Below are positions 19,335 to 32,106 of a stretch of DNA of 64,000 nt, one piece after another; within the stretch, counting starts at the first letter, position 1, and each line of letters opens with the position of its first letter. The notes under the pieces are model-generated. The model did no database searches. It was not told the origin of the DNA and worked only from the letters and a program-made list of their open reading frames with translations. Where the stretch lies: NCBI GenBank assembly GCA_024195265.1, contig JAJLRJ010000011.1, forward strand, positions 6,316,459-6,380,458, written 5' to 3'. This DNA comes from Dendrophyllia cribrosa (Eukaryota; Cnidaria; Anthozoa; Scleractinia; Dendrophylliidae). The position numbers and the translations under genes were made by a program.

Positions 19335-20930
19335 CCGATTGAACTTGTCGTTATGACTGTAACTTGCCAAACGTGATGAGAGAAGTTCCAACTCATGTTC
19401 AGTTTTATTGTCATCCGGATGATTCCACTGAATGTTTCTCTTTCCAGCTGATGATACATATTGTTAATCTGCAAACTTAAAACGCAATCAGTCAGTACAA
19501 GTTTTGAAAAGGTTGCAGTTCTCCTAATGTAAGTCGTGATAATTTATCATCTCCAGTTCTTGTCCGTGATGCCCACAATAGACAAAAATAATTGCAACTC
19601 CTGTAATTGGCCTAGTTCCGTAGGCAATAGATTTGTGGTAGAGCTCTTTCAATTACGGCAGCACTCATATCATGTTATATGCAAACTGAACTGCATAGGC
19701 TCGAATTCCTTACAACTGAGCGCTTTTAATTACTGATAACTGTTTGTATTGGCCACGGTTTCCATGATCATTTTAACTAACTCATTTATTCTTTCATCCG
19801 TAGTTAACTTTTTAACGTAAAATTATTATATTATTATTACAGAGCAATAAGAAATTTCAATCTAATATTTGAATTTTTGATTAAAAAAATTAAAACGAAA
19901 TTGTATGACCCTCACTTCAGTACACACTGTCCCCTGGCGGTAGTGGCAGCCATGATAGAGCTCGCCAGTGACCCGATAAAAAGCCTGCCTTCATAACAGC
20001 ACAGTATACTATCGGTTGGCTCTGGGTTGAGCTACCCTCTATTCAACTGCGCCGATTAACGTGCGACCTGCTAGAAGATGTTCCCGTTTCATCCTGGGTT
20101 CGGACGGATGATCGTTTGGTGCAGACTGAGACAAATGCACGTTGTTCTGAAAACTTAAAACACAGCAAGTCACTACTGGATTATAATGATCGGATGTCAG
20201 TTTTTCTAAAGTAAATATTGAAAAGCCATCATCTCCTCATTTTACAAAAGACAATTTAATAATACCAGATAAATTGCTTGAACTCAGTTTAGTTTGCAAC
20301 ATATAGCAAACTTTTTCGGGTTCGAATCCCGTGCAAGGCAGAATTTAATATTCTGTGTTTTATTTTACAACTTCCTGGGCCATCGATATTTCCAGGATCG
20401 CCGTTTGATTCATTCATCCATTTGTTCATGTAGTTTATAAATATGACTTTTTCAAGCTAAGTTACTACACTATTATTATTAAACTCAACAACAAGTCTTT
20501 CTCTGAAATTGCAATCAGATTTCCAACTGTTATATTTTGGGATTTTCGGCGATACAGAAAATTGAAGCAAAATTGTGACCCCCGCTTGAATACAGACCGT
20601 CCGTTCGGCGGTAGTACTTGATTGCCGGTGGACTAAATCCGGTGTGACCCGGATGAAACTACCTGTCATTCTAGGCGATCACAGTACAGTATAGTATCGG
20701 TTAGCTCTGGATTGAGCCGTCCAGTCAACTGCGTTGATCTGCGATAACTGTACCCGTGTGCAATGCCGCTAGAATGTCACCGGTTTCACCTCGCGGGGCA
20801 GCTGACGTCGTAGAACACTCCAAGCTGTACTCCATACCTACCGGACGAGAAAGTGAGACAAGCACCAAGTGGAACGCACGAAACCCTCCACCTAGCTTTG
20901 GGTCACCACATTTGCAGCTATTGGCCATCT
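19335..20930 (-). pseudogene. Three degenerate copies of a minus-strand terminal exon (unidentified)
   Basis: Around 19335-19476, 19914-20155 and 20575-20930 the minus strand shows related stretches. Two follow an acceptor-like TTTGCAG or TTTTCAG and then a (I)NN(V/M) start. A later shared word is near HELELLSSRL, REHLLAGRTLIGAVE and GDILAALHTGTVIA. The last two also share about 150 bp of following sequence (TCGGTT(A/G)GCTCTGG(A/G)TTGAG on the plus strand). Frames are broken by stops and shifts. I cannot name the protein. Confidence 0.25.
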
Positions 20931-22060
20931 TTCCGTTATTGATTTTATTTTATCGATAATTGTGTACTCGATTTCTTTAGTTACTTTAGCATTTGAATCC
21001 AACGGCAGAACAAACTAGGTAGCTGAGGTCGCCACCTTTAAATATGACCCGAGTTTGAATCCCGGTGGTAACGGATTTAATGAATGACTTTTGTGTTAAT
21101 TTGCATTACATGATATAAATAGAATTATATCTTGCCTTGCAAATCGCGTTGGACGTACGGTATCTTGAATCCTGACCTTTAACTCGGCATCCTGAAAGGA
21201 TTGAAATTCAGTTATTTCCGACACTTAAGGTTATTTTCTAGCCTTTTGTTTTAATTTCCTAATTCGATTTTTATGTTCAATAGAAAGAGGAAAAAAGTGC
21301 TTTTAGGTTTCTCTTGTAATGTCACTACATTTGATATGGGTTTCTTAAAGCTCCAAAATAAATTTCGACCCCTAAAACTGTTATAAACTGTGCTTGAAAC
21401 CATTAAACCTATTCTGTATTAAACTTGGCATTACGGGTCAAAACGGTTTTCAGGACGTTTAAGAAAGGCGCGCCTGTATATGAGATGTTATATCCTGGAC
21501 GATATAAAGAGGCTTGCTAAGCTTAGACCTAAGTAGATATCCCCAGTCATAGGGTGGCCGAGCGATAAACGAGACAGGGGACACGCGCGAAACAATTGCC
21601 TCGCGCGTGTTTATGATATTTCTGTTTTTGCTTGACTATGCCTGATGAACAAATGAAACAGATCCTGAGTGCAAGGTAACTGGCAATATTGATGTCTGTT
21701 TGTATGTGGAGTGTTATTAAAATATCAGAGTTTTACGTACCTCTTACTTTGTGTTTGGAACATAAAACTATTTGTTTTTTGCATCTTCCAGACTAGTCTT
21801 TGCTGAGTACTGGATTTGCGATGGTATGTTATCTTTATACCTCTAGTACAAAAAGGGAAAGACAATTTATCAAATTGATTTAAAAGAGACCTTCAGTCTG
21901 AATTTCAAAATAAGCCTAGTGTAGGGTGGCAAGTTTAGTTATTTCTTTCACCGAGGTTTTTACTAAATATTGTTTTCCGCAATAATCTCTGAGTTCGCGC
22001 CACACTATTGACGAATTCCTCTAATGCAGGAGAAAGAGAAAATTTGTCATAAGTACTTAC

Positions 22061-22139
22061 ATTGCAAATGTCCTGTTTTTTTCTGTCAGACTTAGACTGA
22101 TACTGATTCTTCCTTCGTTAGCAATTCTCAGTTTGTTAT
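22061..22139 (-). other. Possible small minus-strand coding exon
   Basis: Acceptor TTTTGCAG and donor AT|GTAAGT bound 79 bases reading NKLRIANEGRISISLSLTEK in one frame. The acceptor region is tandemly duplicated (GTTATCTGCAAAACTGGGA twice, 22135-22172). No family recognised; a chance exon is possible. Confidence 0.2.
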
Positions 22140-22991
22140 CTGCAAAACTGGGATGTTATCTGCAAAACTGGGACAAGAAAAGGGAAATTAACGCAATAAT
22201 AACGAACCCGTTATTGCCAATTCATAAATAACATTTTTATACCAAGACACTACAATGGTGTTCGTATTGACCAAGTGCGGGGGGGGGGGGGGAGTTCTTT
22301 TTTTTTTCCCCTCTTTTTTCTTCCCTACCCGCTCTCCGCCGACTTTCCCTCCGAAAAAATAGAGCAAATGATCGCAGGTTAGATTCGATCAGCAAATTAA
22401 AACTATACAAATGAAAAGGTAATCATCGGAAATAACAAACAACTTTAGCTTAGTCATCATCTTTAAATTCGGACTTTTGAATAATTTCTAAATGGAGTAG
22501 CAATTCTTCACATCTTTCCTACCACTTGACTTTGTTTGTACTAAGCTACATATTATCAACTGAGGAGAGCAAATTTGAATTAAAAATAAGTACGTTTCAA
22601 CGCAGCTTCGTTATCAAAAGTACTTTTACTTCTATAAAAGAGCCTGGCGTAATGAACGACAATGAGATAAGTTTTACTTGTATGTCGGTGAAGAGGAATA
22701 AATTTGGTCTTGATTCATACTCAAAACGTCGTGAATTATAACGGTTTATTTTAGCCCTAGCCTACACAATAGGCGCTTCTGCGGTGCGCTAGCGCGAAGC
22801 GCAAGAAACGAGCGCGGAGCGCGAGCCACGCAATGGAGAGAAGAAAAATGCCTGTTGTCCATACTTATTAAATTAGATATCACTTACCTCATACACCGTA
22901 TTTATCACAAGCAGTCTTAAAGGGAGAATAACCTTAAGAATCGTGGGTCTCAACTCAAGTAATTATGAACGGAACGGAACCATTTTCCTTG

Positions 22992-23146
22992 TTAGAGAGA
23001 CGCTGGCATGATGAGGTCCATTCGCAGTGCATGTTGACCTGTGCAGTATCGATTGTACAATTCTTGCACTTCATCCTCATTGTATGCCTGACATATTTCT
23101 TTCTTCCCATTTGCCACAAAATCCTGGCGAACTTTGCTTTGATAGT
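22992..23146 (-). CDS. Putative last exon of an unidentified minus-strand gene
   Basis: After acceptor TTTAACTTTAG the minus strand reads in phase 1 for 51 codons: YQSKVRQDFVANGKKEICQA, then NEDEVQELYNRYCTGQHALR and a short tail before TAA. Codon use and the amphipathic charged pattern look genuine and the frame is uninterrupted. Upstream exons would lie above 23146 but could not be placed with confidence; the open stretches at 23862-24110 and 25013-25231 are candidates. Product unknown. Confidence 0.35.
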
Positions 23147-24249
23147 CTAAAGTTAAACGATCAATGACGAGTTTCGACAGAGCAGCAAATTAAAAGATCG
23201 TTAAGAAAATTCAAATATCGTCTTGGTATGATTTGCGCATGGGTGAATGAAAAGTTTAATCAGTTCATTAATTCACTAAGGCGAAACTCATGAATAACAA
23301 TCATATTCAGTAAAAAATATTCACATCGAAGTGTGTTTGAAATATTTTCCGACTAATTATAATAATGTAAGACAATGCAAGGGCCGGAACGTGCGAGGAA
23401 AAAAAATTGAAAACAAAACAGGTTATGCTCCATAACGTGCGGAAAAATTGAAACTTAAAAAATTTAAAACGTTTTTTTTTAATTGCTATATTTGTTTTTT
23501 TTTTTTTTTATCTTCGCATTTGGTTTGGCGGCTATTTTTCTGTGAATATAGTTAACCCTCTCAAGGGAGACACCTCTCTAATGATGATCTATTTGTCCAA
23601 GACAAAAGTTTTCCTTTCTAAATAAAGAAGATTATTTAAGCAGTGACGCATTATAAACTAGCCTTATTTTGCGAGGCGCCATGCTAGTCCTGAAAACAAC
23701 ACAGCTGCGCGATATCCAGGACCAATGAAATTAGAGGTTCCGAAAAGGTGCATACCTTCTGTATTTTGCCCTGTTATTTGGTAGCCGATTAACACTAATC
23801 CAGGATTAGAGTCAGTTTTGAATTCAGTTGAATAACTAATCGATGGAAATTTTTCCGTAGTTTATCTGATCTTCAGTTTCAACTTTGACTTGTCTTCACG
23901 TCTTGCTAAAAATAAGCCTTTAACCCGCGATGCCTCGTCCGTACATTGATAATCTTTGATGGCGGGCCATATGGATAAAAGAGTTTTCACATAGCGTGGA
24001 TGATTAACTACAATACCTATCGGGATTGCCGCGTGCACTTTTACGCTTTTTTCCGACAACCTTTCTCGAAACAGCTGTCCCGCACACGAACCTTTTTGGC
24101 GAGTGTGTATGCTAAGAAATATAAAGTCGAGAATACTTTACTTTAGACTGTTTAGCGTAAGAAAGCATTGCGTAAATTTATGGCGCCCATGCCTTTATAA
24201 CATTTTACCATTGAAGGTCTTCTGAAGATCTCCGACAATTTTCCTATCT

Positions 24250-24590
24250 CGTCAGAGGTTCCCGCCCAAACTAAATACAGAACATGGAATCGAAGTGAAA
24301 ACGTGTTCTTGAGGTCGAAGTAAATGTCTGCGTTAAGTCGAAGTGAATGTGTTCATGAACTCGCTAAGCATGTCGGAATGTGCAGTGGCCATAGCGTAAT
24401 GGAGTTCGCGCCCAAAGCATGTAGGGACATTAAATGGCACAACGAAACGGAGGTTACCGCCCAAGCTACATGCCGAACATGGTATCGAAATGAAAACGTG
24501 TTCGTGATATCGAAGTGTGTGCGTTACGTCGAAGTGAATGAGTTCGTGAAGTCGCCAAGCATGTTGGGACAATAGGCTTAGATACATATA
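24250..24590 (+). repeat. Imperfect direct duplication of about 190 bp
   Basis: GAACATGG(A/T)ATCGAA(G/A)TGAAAACGTG at about 24280 and 24475, followed by matching GTCGAAGTGAATG(T/A)GTTC(A/G)TGAA segments. Confidence 0.6.
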
Positions 24591-24718
24591 TCTCGAAAAA
24601 TGGCCTAAATATGTTTCAGGAATCGAAATTCTCAAAGAAAGCCTCTAAATTAAATATCTCGAAAAATTCCCTAAATATCTTGAAAATTTTTCTAAATATC
24701 TCCATACATATCTATTTT

Positions 24719-25002
24719 AGAGCAGTTTTCAATTGAGTGTCGTAAAACCAAAACCAAAGTAATTACTCTGACCAATCACAGCAGTCGTAAACAATCCAAT
24801 GAACCAATCAGAGCTCGAAGCAATTACATGTCGCGGGCGCCAAGCGCGGGAAAACGCGTGCGAGCAAGTCACGATTGGTTTTGGTTTTACTTCTGATTGG
24901 TCGAGAAAGTGGCGCGAGATTTTTTAGCCAATCACAAAGCGTAGCAATGCAAAACCAAAGCAATTGTGTAATTACTTTCGACACTCAATTGAAAACTGCT
25001 CT
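24719..25002. mobile_element. 284-bp MITE with AGAGCAGTTTTCAATTGAGT ends
   Basis: Perfect TIRs of about 24 bp at both ends. The interior carries the TTGGTTTT(A/G)CTTCTGATTGG and GCGCGAGATTTTTTAGCCAA words that also appear, inverted or direct, at about 10660-10760 and 14320-14400, so those are truncated relatives. Confidence 0.7.
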
Positions 25003-25012
25003 ATTTTAACGG

Positions 25013-25231
25013 TTATACAATAAAATGTGTCTCAAACGATCCAAGATTGATACCACTCCATTTTCTCTTTCTCTTCACCCGCGCTATTTCAGCAGGAGCT
25101 GCTTGAATAGCTTGATCTGGTTCCTGTTGGGTGTCACAATCAACCTCGCGATCGCCATGGTCCGCCATATTGATTGCTACAACTATTAATTCCAGTGGTA
25201 TAAGTTGCATATCCTTAGTAGAGTGTCCCAC
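25013..25231 (-). other. Possible minus-strand N-terminal exon, unidentified
   Basis: An internal ATG gives MADHGDREVDCDTQQEPDQA followed by RVKRKRKW. The composition is coding-like (acidic, then basic). A donor-like AGTG|GTATCAAT follows. It could be an upstream exon for 22992-23146, but the link is not shown. Confidence 0.2.
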
Positions 25232-25724
25232 CGGTTGAATTAATACGTAACAGCAGAGACTCTGTACGAAAAGCGCGTGAAGTATTTCTCATAGACAAAG
25301 CAAAGACGTTAGAACCGCTTGGAATCAACAGACGCGACGAACTTCATTAACTTTCTCATCACTAGTCAGTTTAGTTTATCACCCGTCAAACCCTTCACCA
25401 ATCATATTCATTTTTTTGTTATTCTTTATAAGTTTTTTCAAAACCACGTGTATAACGTTTTTATAGTTGTAATCATTTATAGTGCTAGCCCCCGAAGAAG
25501 CTTTGTTTGCAAAGCGACACTGATATTGGGCACTATTATATTCCGCCTTTATTTTATTTTATTTGCTTCAGCTTCTGCTTCTGTTTTTCTACCGTAAGGA
25601 TCAGTTTGCCGTTTCTTTTGTTTTACTTCAAGAATTAATACTGATCTAGGTCTGGAAACCCAGATCCAGCCACTCTCAACGGTTTGTTGCAGTGATCGTG
25701 CATTCTGTTTTTCGTTTTGTACTA

Positions 25725-25994
<270 letters not shown>

Positions 25995-26494
25995 NNNNNN
26001 NNNNNNNNNNNNNNNNNNNNNNNNNNNNNNNNNNNNNNNNNNNNNNNNNNNNNNNNNNNNNNNNNNNNNNNNNNNNNNNNNNNNNNNNNNNNNNNNNNNN
26101 NNNNNNNNNNNNNNNNNNNNNNNNNNNNNNNNNNNNNNNNNNNNNNNNNNNNNNNNNNNNNNNNNNNNNNNNNNNNNNNNNNNNNNNNNNNNNNNNNNNN
26201 NNNNNNNNNNNNNNNNNNNNNNNNNNNNNNNNNNNNNNNNNNNNNNNNNNNNNNNNNNNNNNNNNNNNNNNNNNNNNNNNNNNNNNNNNNNNNNNNNNNN
26301 NNNNNNNNNNNNNNNNNNNNNNNNNNNNNNNNNNNNNNNNNNNNNNNNNNNNNNNNNNNNNNNNNNNNNNNNNNNNNNNNNNNNNNNNNNNNNNNNNNNN
26401 NNNNNNNNNNNNNNNNNNNNNNNNNNNNNNNNNNNNNNNNNNNNNNNNNNNNNNNNNNNNNNNNNNNNNNNNNNNNNNNNNNNNNNNNNNNNNN
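25995..26494. other. Assembly gap (500 N)
   Basis: Exactly 500 N between a TAC microsatellite and a 66-base poly-C, so the true length and content are unknown. Confidence 0.99.
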
Positions 26495-26562
<68 letters not shown>

Positions 26563-26609
26563 CCAGGCTCAGGAACTCAAAAAGAAGCCCAGGCTGAATA
26601 GGGTTAAGG
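26495..26609. mobile_element. Right end of a poly-G/C MITE cut by the gap
   Basis: Poly-C (26495-26560) followed by CAGGCTCAGGAACTCAAA and AGGCTGAATAGGGTTAAG, matching in inverse the left end of the MITE at 55893-56497. The element body probably lies in the gap. Confidence 0.6.
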
Positions 26610-27283
26610 AAATTTAAAAAAAAACCTTTATGGATACGACAAGTTGGTATCGAAGAGAAAAGAGGAAGAAAACCTTTCAAATACCAACGACCGTTAGGAT
26701 ATGCATGGATTAGGTAAATTATGAAATCTGTCAAATTCTCAGTGCATATTTTGACTCAAAGACGAATACGTTTAACAATGAAGCTCGACTTTTGAATCGA
26801 GGCTTATTTTGAATTTTGAATTCTTTATTCTGAGAACAGATGATTGCAACAAGTAATGAATGAATAATGAACCTAATTAAATCACTCTAATGATAGAAAC
26901 GCATCAACTGCTTTAATTTACTATAAAGACGATTAAAACAACGTTTTCCGAACAAATTTAAGGATATAAATTCTGCTCAACTTTTATAGGGATGATTTTT
27001 TTTTAATAACATATAACTGACTATTGGTAACAAACCCCAAAAAGTTTTTTTCATAAAGACACTTCAACACTACTAGGTTGCCCAATACTAATAAACATGT
27101 ACCTCTATCTATGTTTCTGCCTATTGTTCAATATTATTGTAATTTCCCTTGTGAAACAAGTGAAATGCAAACAATTATTTCACAGCTGCTTTTAGACGGA
27201 AAGTGCTTATCAGCACAAATTTTCCATTGGCTGAAAATAAAAACTATAGCCGGCTTTAATACATTTAATACATGTTACTCTGT

Positions 27284-27364
27284 ATTCGCATTACCCACTT
27301 TCAAGTTCACCTTTTACAAGCACTAGTATAGCACGAGTTACCGCTGTGATCGAAGGATTGAAAA
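27284..27364 (+). promoter_or_regulatory. Putative promoter and 5' leader of exon A1
   Basis: Block conserved with the other leader copies. The octamer position reads ATTCGCAT (one change from ATTTGCAT) and the TATA-like position reads TTTTACAAG. Confidence 0.35.
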
Positions 27365-27440
27365 ATGAAGAACCTTGTTCTTACCTGCTTTGTTCTCGTT
27401 TTGCTGTTTTCATTGAAACTTGTCTCAGCCTGCTTTGATG
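27365..27440 (+). CDS. Leader exon A1 (signal peptide), alternative first exon
   Basis: ATG followed by 25 codons: MKNLVLTC, a hydrophobic core, then SLKLVSACFD, ending in phase 1 at G|GTAAGT. The cleavage site is predicted after VSA. The phase matches the PAN exon at 52799. It is the most 5' intact copy, two residues apart in design from A2/A3 but with an intact frame. Whether it is transcribed is unknown. Confidence 0.6.
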
Positions 27441-28784
27441 GTAAGTATTACTATATTTTCTGTGAATTTTTCTTGTTTCTAATTAATTAGAATACAAGGT
27501 CGAAATTTCTATCGCGTTATAGTTGATCTGGTTAATGAGGCCGCAGAACGAATCAACTATCATGCCAGGAAATCTTTATCTCACAATTGAATTAATTGCA
27601 TGTCTAAAAAAAAATCATTCGATAAAAGATACATTGGTCTTTTCTTCATGGAAATATGTGAATTTGTTCGCATGAGCAACTGCGACGTCATTCATTCAGT
27701 GGAGTCGAAATGATTTTGAAGGCGTACAATAGTTCAAGTGACCTTCACTATTAGTCGCAAATGGAACAGAAACAAACGGAAAAGCCACACAGCTCACCTT
27801 ATTAACAAAAGGGTTGGACAGACTCGATGGTTACAAAGTTGTTTCTTGAAAATATTGGAGATTTTTTTGGCGGATAATGTTCGTTACTGAAGTTAATAAT
27901 TAATATTCTTGGAATTATAACACGCTGAACGCAGGTCGATTGCTCGAAACGCTGCGAAGGTTTTTATACCTAAGATGTATCAACCGTTTAGTGACCAACT
28001 TGTGCAAACATTCATGAGCTGAGGCGTCTGGATATGTATTTGTAGTTTGTCTGTAGTGCGTCGCTCAAGGGGAATTACAAAATATAGTTCCTCCAGCCGC
28101 ATTATGCGTCTTTTGCCCGTCATTACTACATAACCAGACGTCCTTCAAATGTTTGCTAAAGTTCGCGCTAGACGGATAATGTATCTGTGGTATTAAAACA
28201 ATCACCAAGGGAACTTAACAAGATGATTGAATAAAAGCTTATATCTGGTTGACAATCTTAAGCCCTTAATTTTGCTATCTTATTTTTACAATTTTATTGT
28301 GAACAAAAAAAAAAGAGAAAAAGTTAAAGTATTTGCCGTCGCTTCAAAAACAAGGGAATGTTTTCCACACAAGTCATATTTATACAGACGAATTGGCAGG
28401 TGGCTGAATAGACGGCATCGTAGTTTTTTCTGAATCTATTTTAAAATTCGGTTCGGTCACGACAAACATAGATACTTCCATAAAGGACACCTTAGAATTA
28501 TAAAGAGTTTAAAATGTGTTTTTACAATGTAGCTCTCATATAAAGTAATAATTATAATGAAAATTGTTCCCTATTTCCTATTTCTTCTTCCCAGTCCTTC
28601 ACTGGGAAACTTCAAGATTCGTCGTTGCGTTATCCGTCCTAATTCGTCTTCAAATTTATACTTAGAAAAAATACATTTCGGTCTGAAGGATAATTAATCT
28701 ATTCGGAATTTTAATTAGTATAAATGGACCAATGTATTAATTGCCCTAAAAATTTCGTTGAAATAAAAAAGTTAATTCCCTAAG

Positions 28785-29165
28785 AGCGGGGTACTCCCTA
28801 TAACGGGCTATACGGGGATGCTCCGCCCGAAAGGGGTACGTTTTTGAGGCTGGAGGTACTAAAAGGGTAGGGATTTCGCGAGTTGAAGTATAGAAAAGGG
28901 TAGTGTAAACTGTCATTTAGGTATATAAAAAGGGCCTTTCAAAATATTTCAAACAGATGCACGTCACAGGTATAATTTGTCTATTAAAGTGTTTCTTCAG
29001 TAGGTATATGAAAGGTATACCATTTTCTGTGGAAGGTATATGAAAGGGTTACATTTTTCTGTTAAAAAAACGGTATATAAAAAGATAAGGGTTTGGACCT
29101 CGGGGCATAGCATCCCCGTACAAAACTTTGTTGAGTACTCCTTGCCTATCCCCGGGTGAGTTCCC
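28785..29165. repeat. CCCCGGG-type dispersed repeat in unit 1
   Basis: GCGGGGTACTCCCTATAACG to TCCCCGGGTGAGTTCCCC with GGTATAT(G/A)AAAAGG words inside. It is copied in unit 2 at about 34950-35335, and relatives lie at about 61027-61400 and 62660-63005. Confidence 0.5.
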
Positions 29166-29566
29166 CTGAAATTTGCTCGTGTGCATGCATGGTGCTTTGT
29201 TTTGAAGTTTTCTTTATCACGTAGAGTGGATTATTGAAACGAGTTATGAGGTGAAGTTTGCAATAATTAACTTAATAAAATCATTGTTGGTAGTAACTCC
29301 GCATGACGGCTGTTTTAACAGTTAAGATAATTAAAGTAACCATCATTTAACAGTTGCTTTCAGACGGGAACTGGTTTTCAACACAAAATTTCCAATAGCT
29401 GAAAATAACAGCTTAATTGCTGTAATAAATAACTGATCGTGAAGCTCAACTGGTGGTTAAGCATTACCTTAATTGATGCTATACATAGTTACTATCTATT
29501 TGCATACCCACTTAAAGTTCACCCTAAGCGTAAAAACTGTTGAGCACCAGGTATCACTGTGATCGA

Positions 29567-29650
29567 AGGATTGGAAACTGAGTTGCCGTCCAGTCTTTCT
29601 TGCTGCGCTTTCGTTTTGCCGTTTTCATTAAAATTTGTCTCGGCCTGCTT
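29567..29650 (+). pseudogene. Decayed leader exon B1
   Basis: Homologous to the exon at 50363 but the ATG is CTG, the frame is shifted and the donor is GATAGTAATT instead of G|GTAAGT. The same lesions are present in the copy at about 35737, so decay came before the 6.2 kb duplication. Confidence 0.6.
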
Positions 29651-30179
29651 TGATAGTAATTATTACCAGTTCTCTGAGAAATGTTTTCTTTGCCAAAGCT
29701 AGATTGCTGTAGAATATTAGAATATGGGTTCAAGATTTCTATCGCTTGATAGTTAATGGCAGGCCGCAGAATTATTCAACTATCACGCATCTTGAGCGCA
29801 CAATGCAACAAACCTCAGAATTAAAAATCCACTAAAATGGAAGGTTTCTTCCTTTTTAATATAATATTTTCGTAAGATTTGTTGGACTTCGTGCTTCAGT
29901 AAAAATGAGTGAAACTTTGCGCTTAGGCAACTGTGTGCAACTTGGTGTCAAAATGTAGACACTCAAGACAGGTTGAAGTTATTCTTAAATTAAGGCCGAA
30001 GTACGAGAGTTAACTTTGCAAAATGGAACAAAAATACACTAAAAAGGCTCTTCGTTTAAATAGGGAAAGCAGTTCGCCCAATTAAAGGGTCCACTTTTCC
30101 GCCGAAATAACTAAATTTTGCTCACTTGATTTCCAAGTGATATCGTCAAATGTCACCAAATCTACAACTTTATTACATC

Positions 30180-30340
30180 CATTTTGAAATCAATGGTGAT
30201 CCTTGCAATCTGATTGGTTCTCGGCAGTGCGATTTATTCCCGAATCGCACTATTTTTTGCTCTAAATCGCATCTTTTTTTCAGCAGTGCGATTTATTCCC
30301 GAATCGCACTGTTTTTTTTGCTCTAAATTGCATCTATAAG
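30180..30340 (+). repeat. Hairpin minisatellite, two units
   Basis: About 62-bp unit containing the hairpin GTGCGATTTATTCCCGAATC(GCAC) and TTTTTTGCTCTAAATCGCAT. Two units here against three in the duplicate at 36391-36560. Confidence 0.7.
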
Positions 30341-31887
30341 TCACATCAATATTGGTACTGACTAAAATCCTGTATTTGGGCAATTAAATTGTGTGATTTC
30401 AAAATGGATGAAATAAAGTGGTAATTGAACTTTGGGTCGTGCAATTTTGGTCTGAAATCATACTGTCTTGTGATTTCAAATCAAACTTGTGCTGCGCACA
30501 CGTTCGATTTTGAAATCACGCAAATGATTTCAGACCAAATTGCACTCCACTCAGTTCAATTACTATTATAAATTGGGTAAAGAATTCTATAGAGCAAAAC
30601 AGAAACAGTAGTTTGGAGAAAAAGTACAGGATGGCTGCATGTGGATTACTCCACTGAGTTAATCAATTTTGATTTTGTGACAAGCGGTCAAAATAATCAA
30701 AATTCCATTCTGGTGGAATTTTGCGTTTTTTAGTTTTGTCTCTTTAGCTAATATTTCTTTCCTTCCATCACCTTTGGTGATCGCTTCTTCTAAGCAAAGA
30801 AACTATAAAGCGAGCTTAAATGGAGCTCCAGGCCATATCATGAAAATATGATATATAAGCCGATATAAAGGACTAGTAGGTTTGAAAATATATACTGTCT
30901 ATACTGACTCGATAAGGTGTTGCACCGAAAAATATTTCTTGAAAATATTGTTTTTTGGCCGGGTAATGTTTATTACAAAAATTGATAACTAATTTCCGTG
31001 GACTTAAACTATATGAATTTGAAAAGCTTCTTACAGTAATAATACTTGGACTTGAAATAACTTCCATTTAGTGTATTTGGTTGCGGATGGCCGTGGTGGA
31101 AATGGGTTGCAATTTGAAAAAAATGGCTTTTTTTTTCCAAATTTATAGCCTTGGAAAATTCATTTGCTAAAACTAATTTCGGTTGATTGGAAAATTCACT
31201 TCGTATCTTTTTCATCGTGCTTTACTTGATAAGCATTTTGTGCATGACAAAGGTGGCTTATTTTAATTGTGGACACTTTTGACGCAAAAATAGGAAAATT
31301 CCCATGAAATAACTCCTTTTAGCTCTATATTTTACTATGATATCAGTTAGAAATTCTATTATAAAAAGTAAAGAAAAGAGTTAACGTAGTTGACGCCTCC
31401 ATAAAAATAAGGGAATGTCTGCCAGATCTAGACGAGTTATAACTTATGAAAACGAGTTGACAGGTGACTGTATTGTACTGTATGTACATCGCTAAAATAG
31501 TCAGTTTGCTTAGCTGTAGTAGTGATAGCACAGTTTGTCTAGAAGAATAGTCAAGAAAAATAATTATATGGAACAATAGATCCTTCATTAGGTAAAGTCT
31601 GAACCTGATAACAAAGAAGTAATAAACTCGTCGCAACAGCTGGGGATTTTTAGAAAACGCGGGGAGCCAATCAAAATTTACTTCCTAATATGGAGTCGTA
31701 AAAGCTTACTTCCAGGCTACATGATCACGTATATTACAAGAAAACTTTGTATCTTGTTGCAAATAAGCTGTAACAAAAGTCAATATTTGCACTTTGCAGC
31801 TCTGAGTCATCTGAGACTCGACTAAGATGTGAACTTATTCTATTCAAAAGGCCATTAACAACCTTCGGAGAGGAGAAAGACGATTTA

Positions 31888-32106
31888 ATGCCGAATATTA
31901 GAGGAAGCGCTGCGGCAAAACTATCCCTTCGGAAGTCGTGGGGTGTTAGAACTCAAGAGCAAAAAGTAAAGGCGGAAATTAAAAACTATTCTTTAACGTG
32001 GCTCAGGAGGTTTTCTGGTAAAATATGGTACGCAAAGCTCAGCGCTTTGGCCGTGCACTCCCAACTCAGTAGACTGTCACATTATCGGGTAATCCTTCCA
32101 ATATAA
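31888..32106 (+). other. Conserved 72-codon open frame in unit 1
   Basis: Reads MPNIRGSAAAKLSLRKSWGV and further basic residues. The copy at 38116-38334 keeps the frame with few changes, but the duplication is too recent for that to show selection. No family recognised; probably repeat-derived. Confidence 0.2.

Noticed and set aside
20310..20345. GGGTTCGAATCCCG, like a tRNA T-arm (also about 21045-21075)
   Set aside because: No D-arm, anticodon stem or acceptor stem could be formed upstream; at most a decayed SINE tail.
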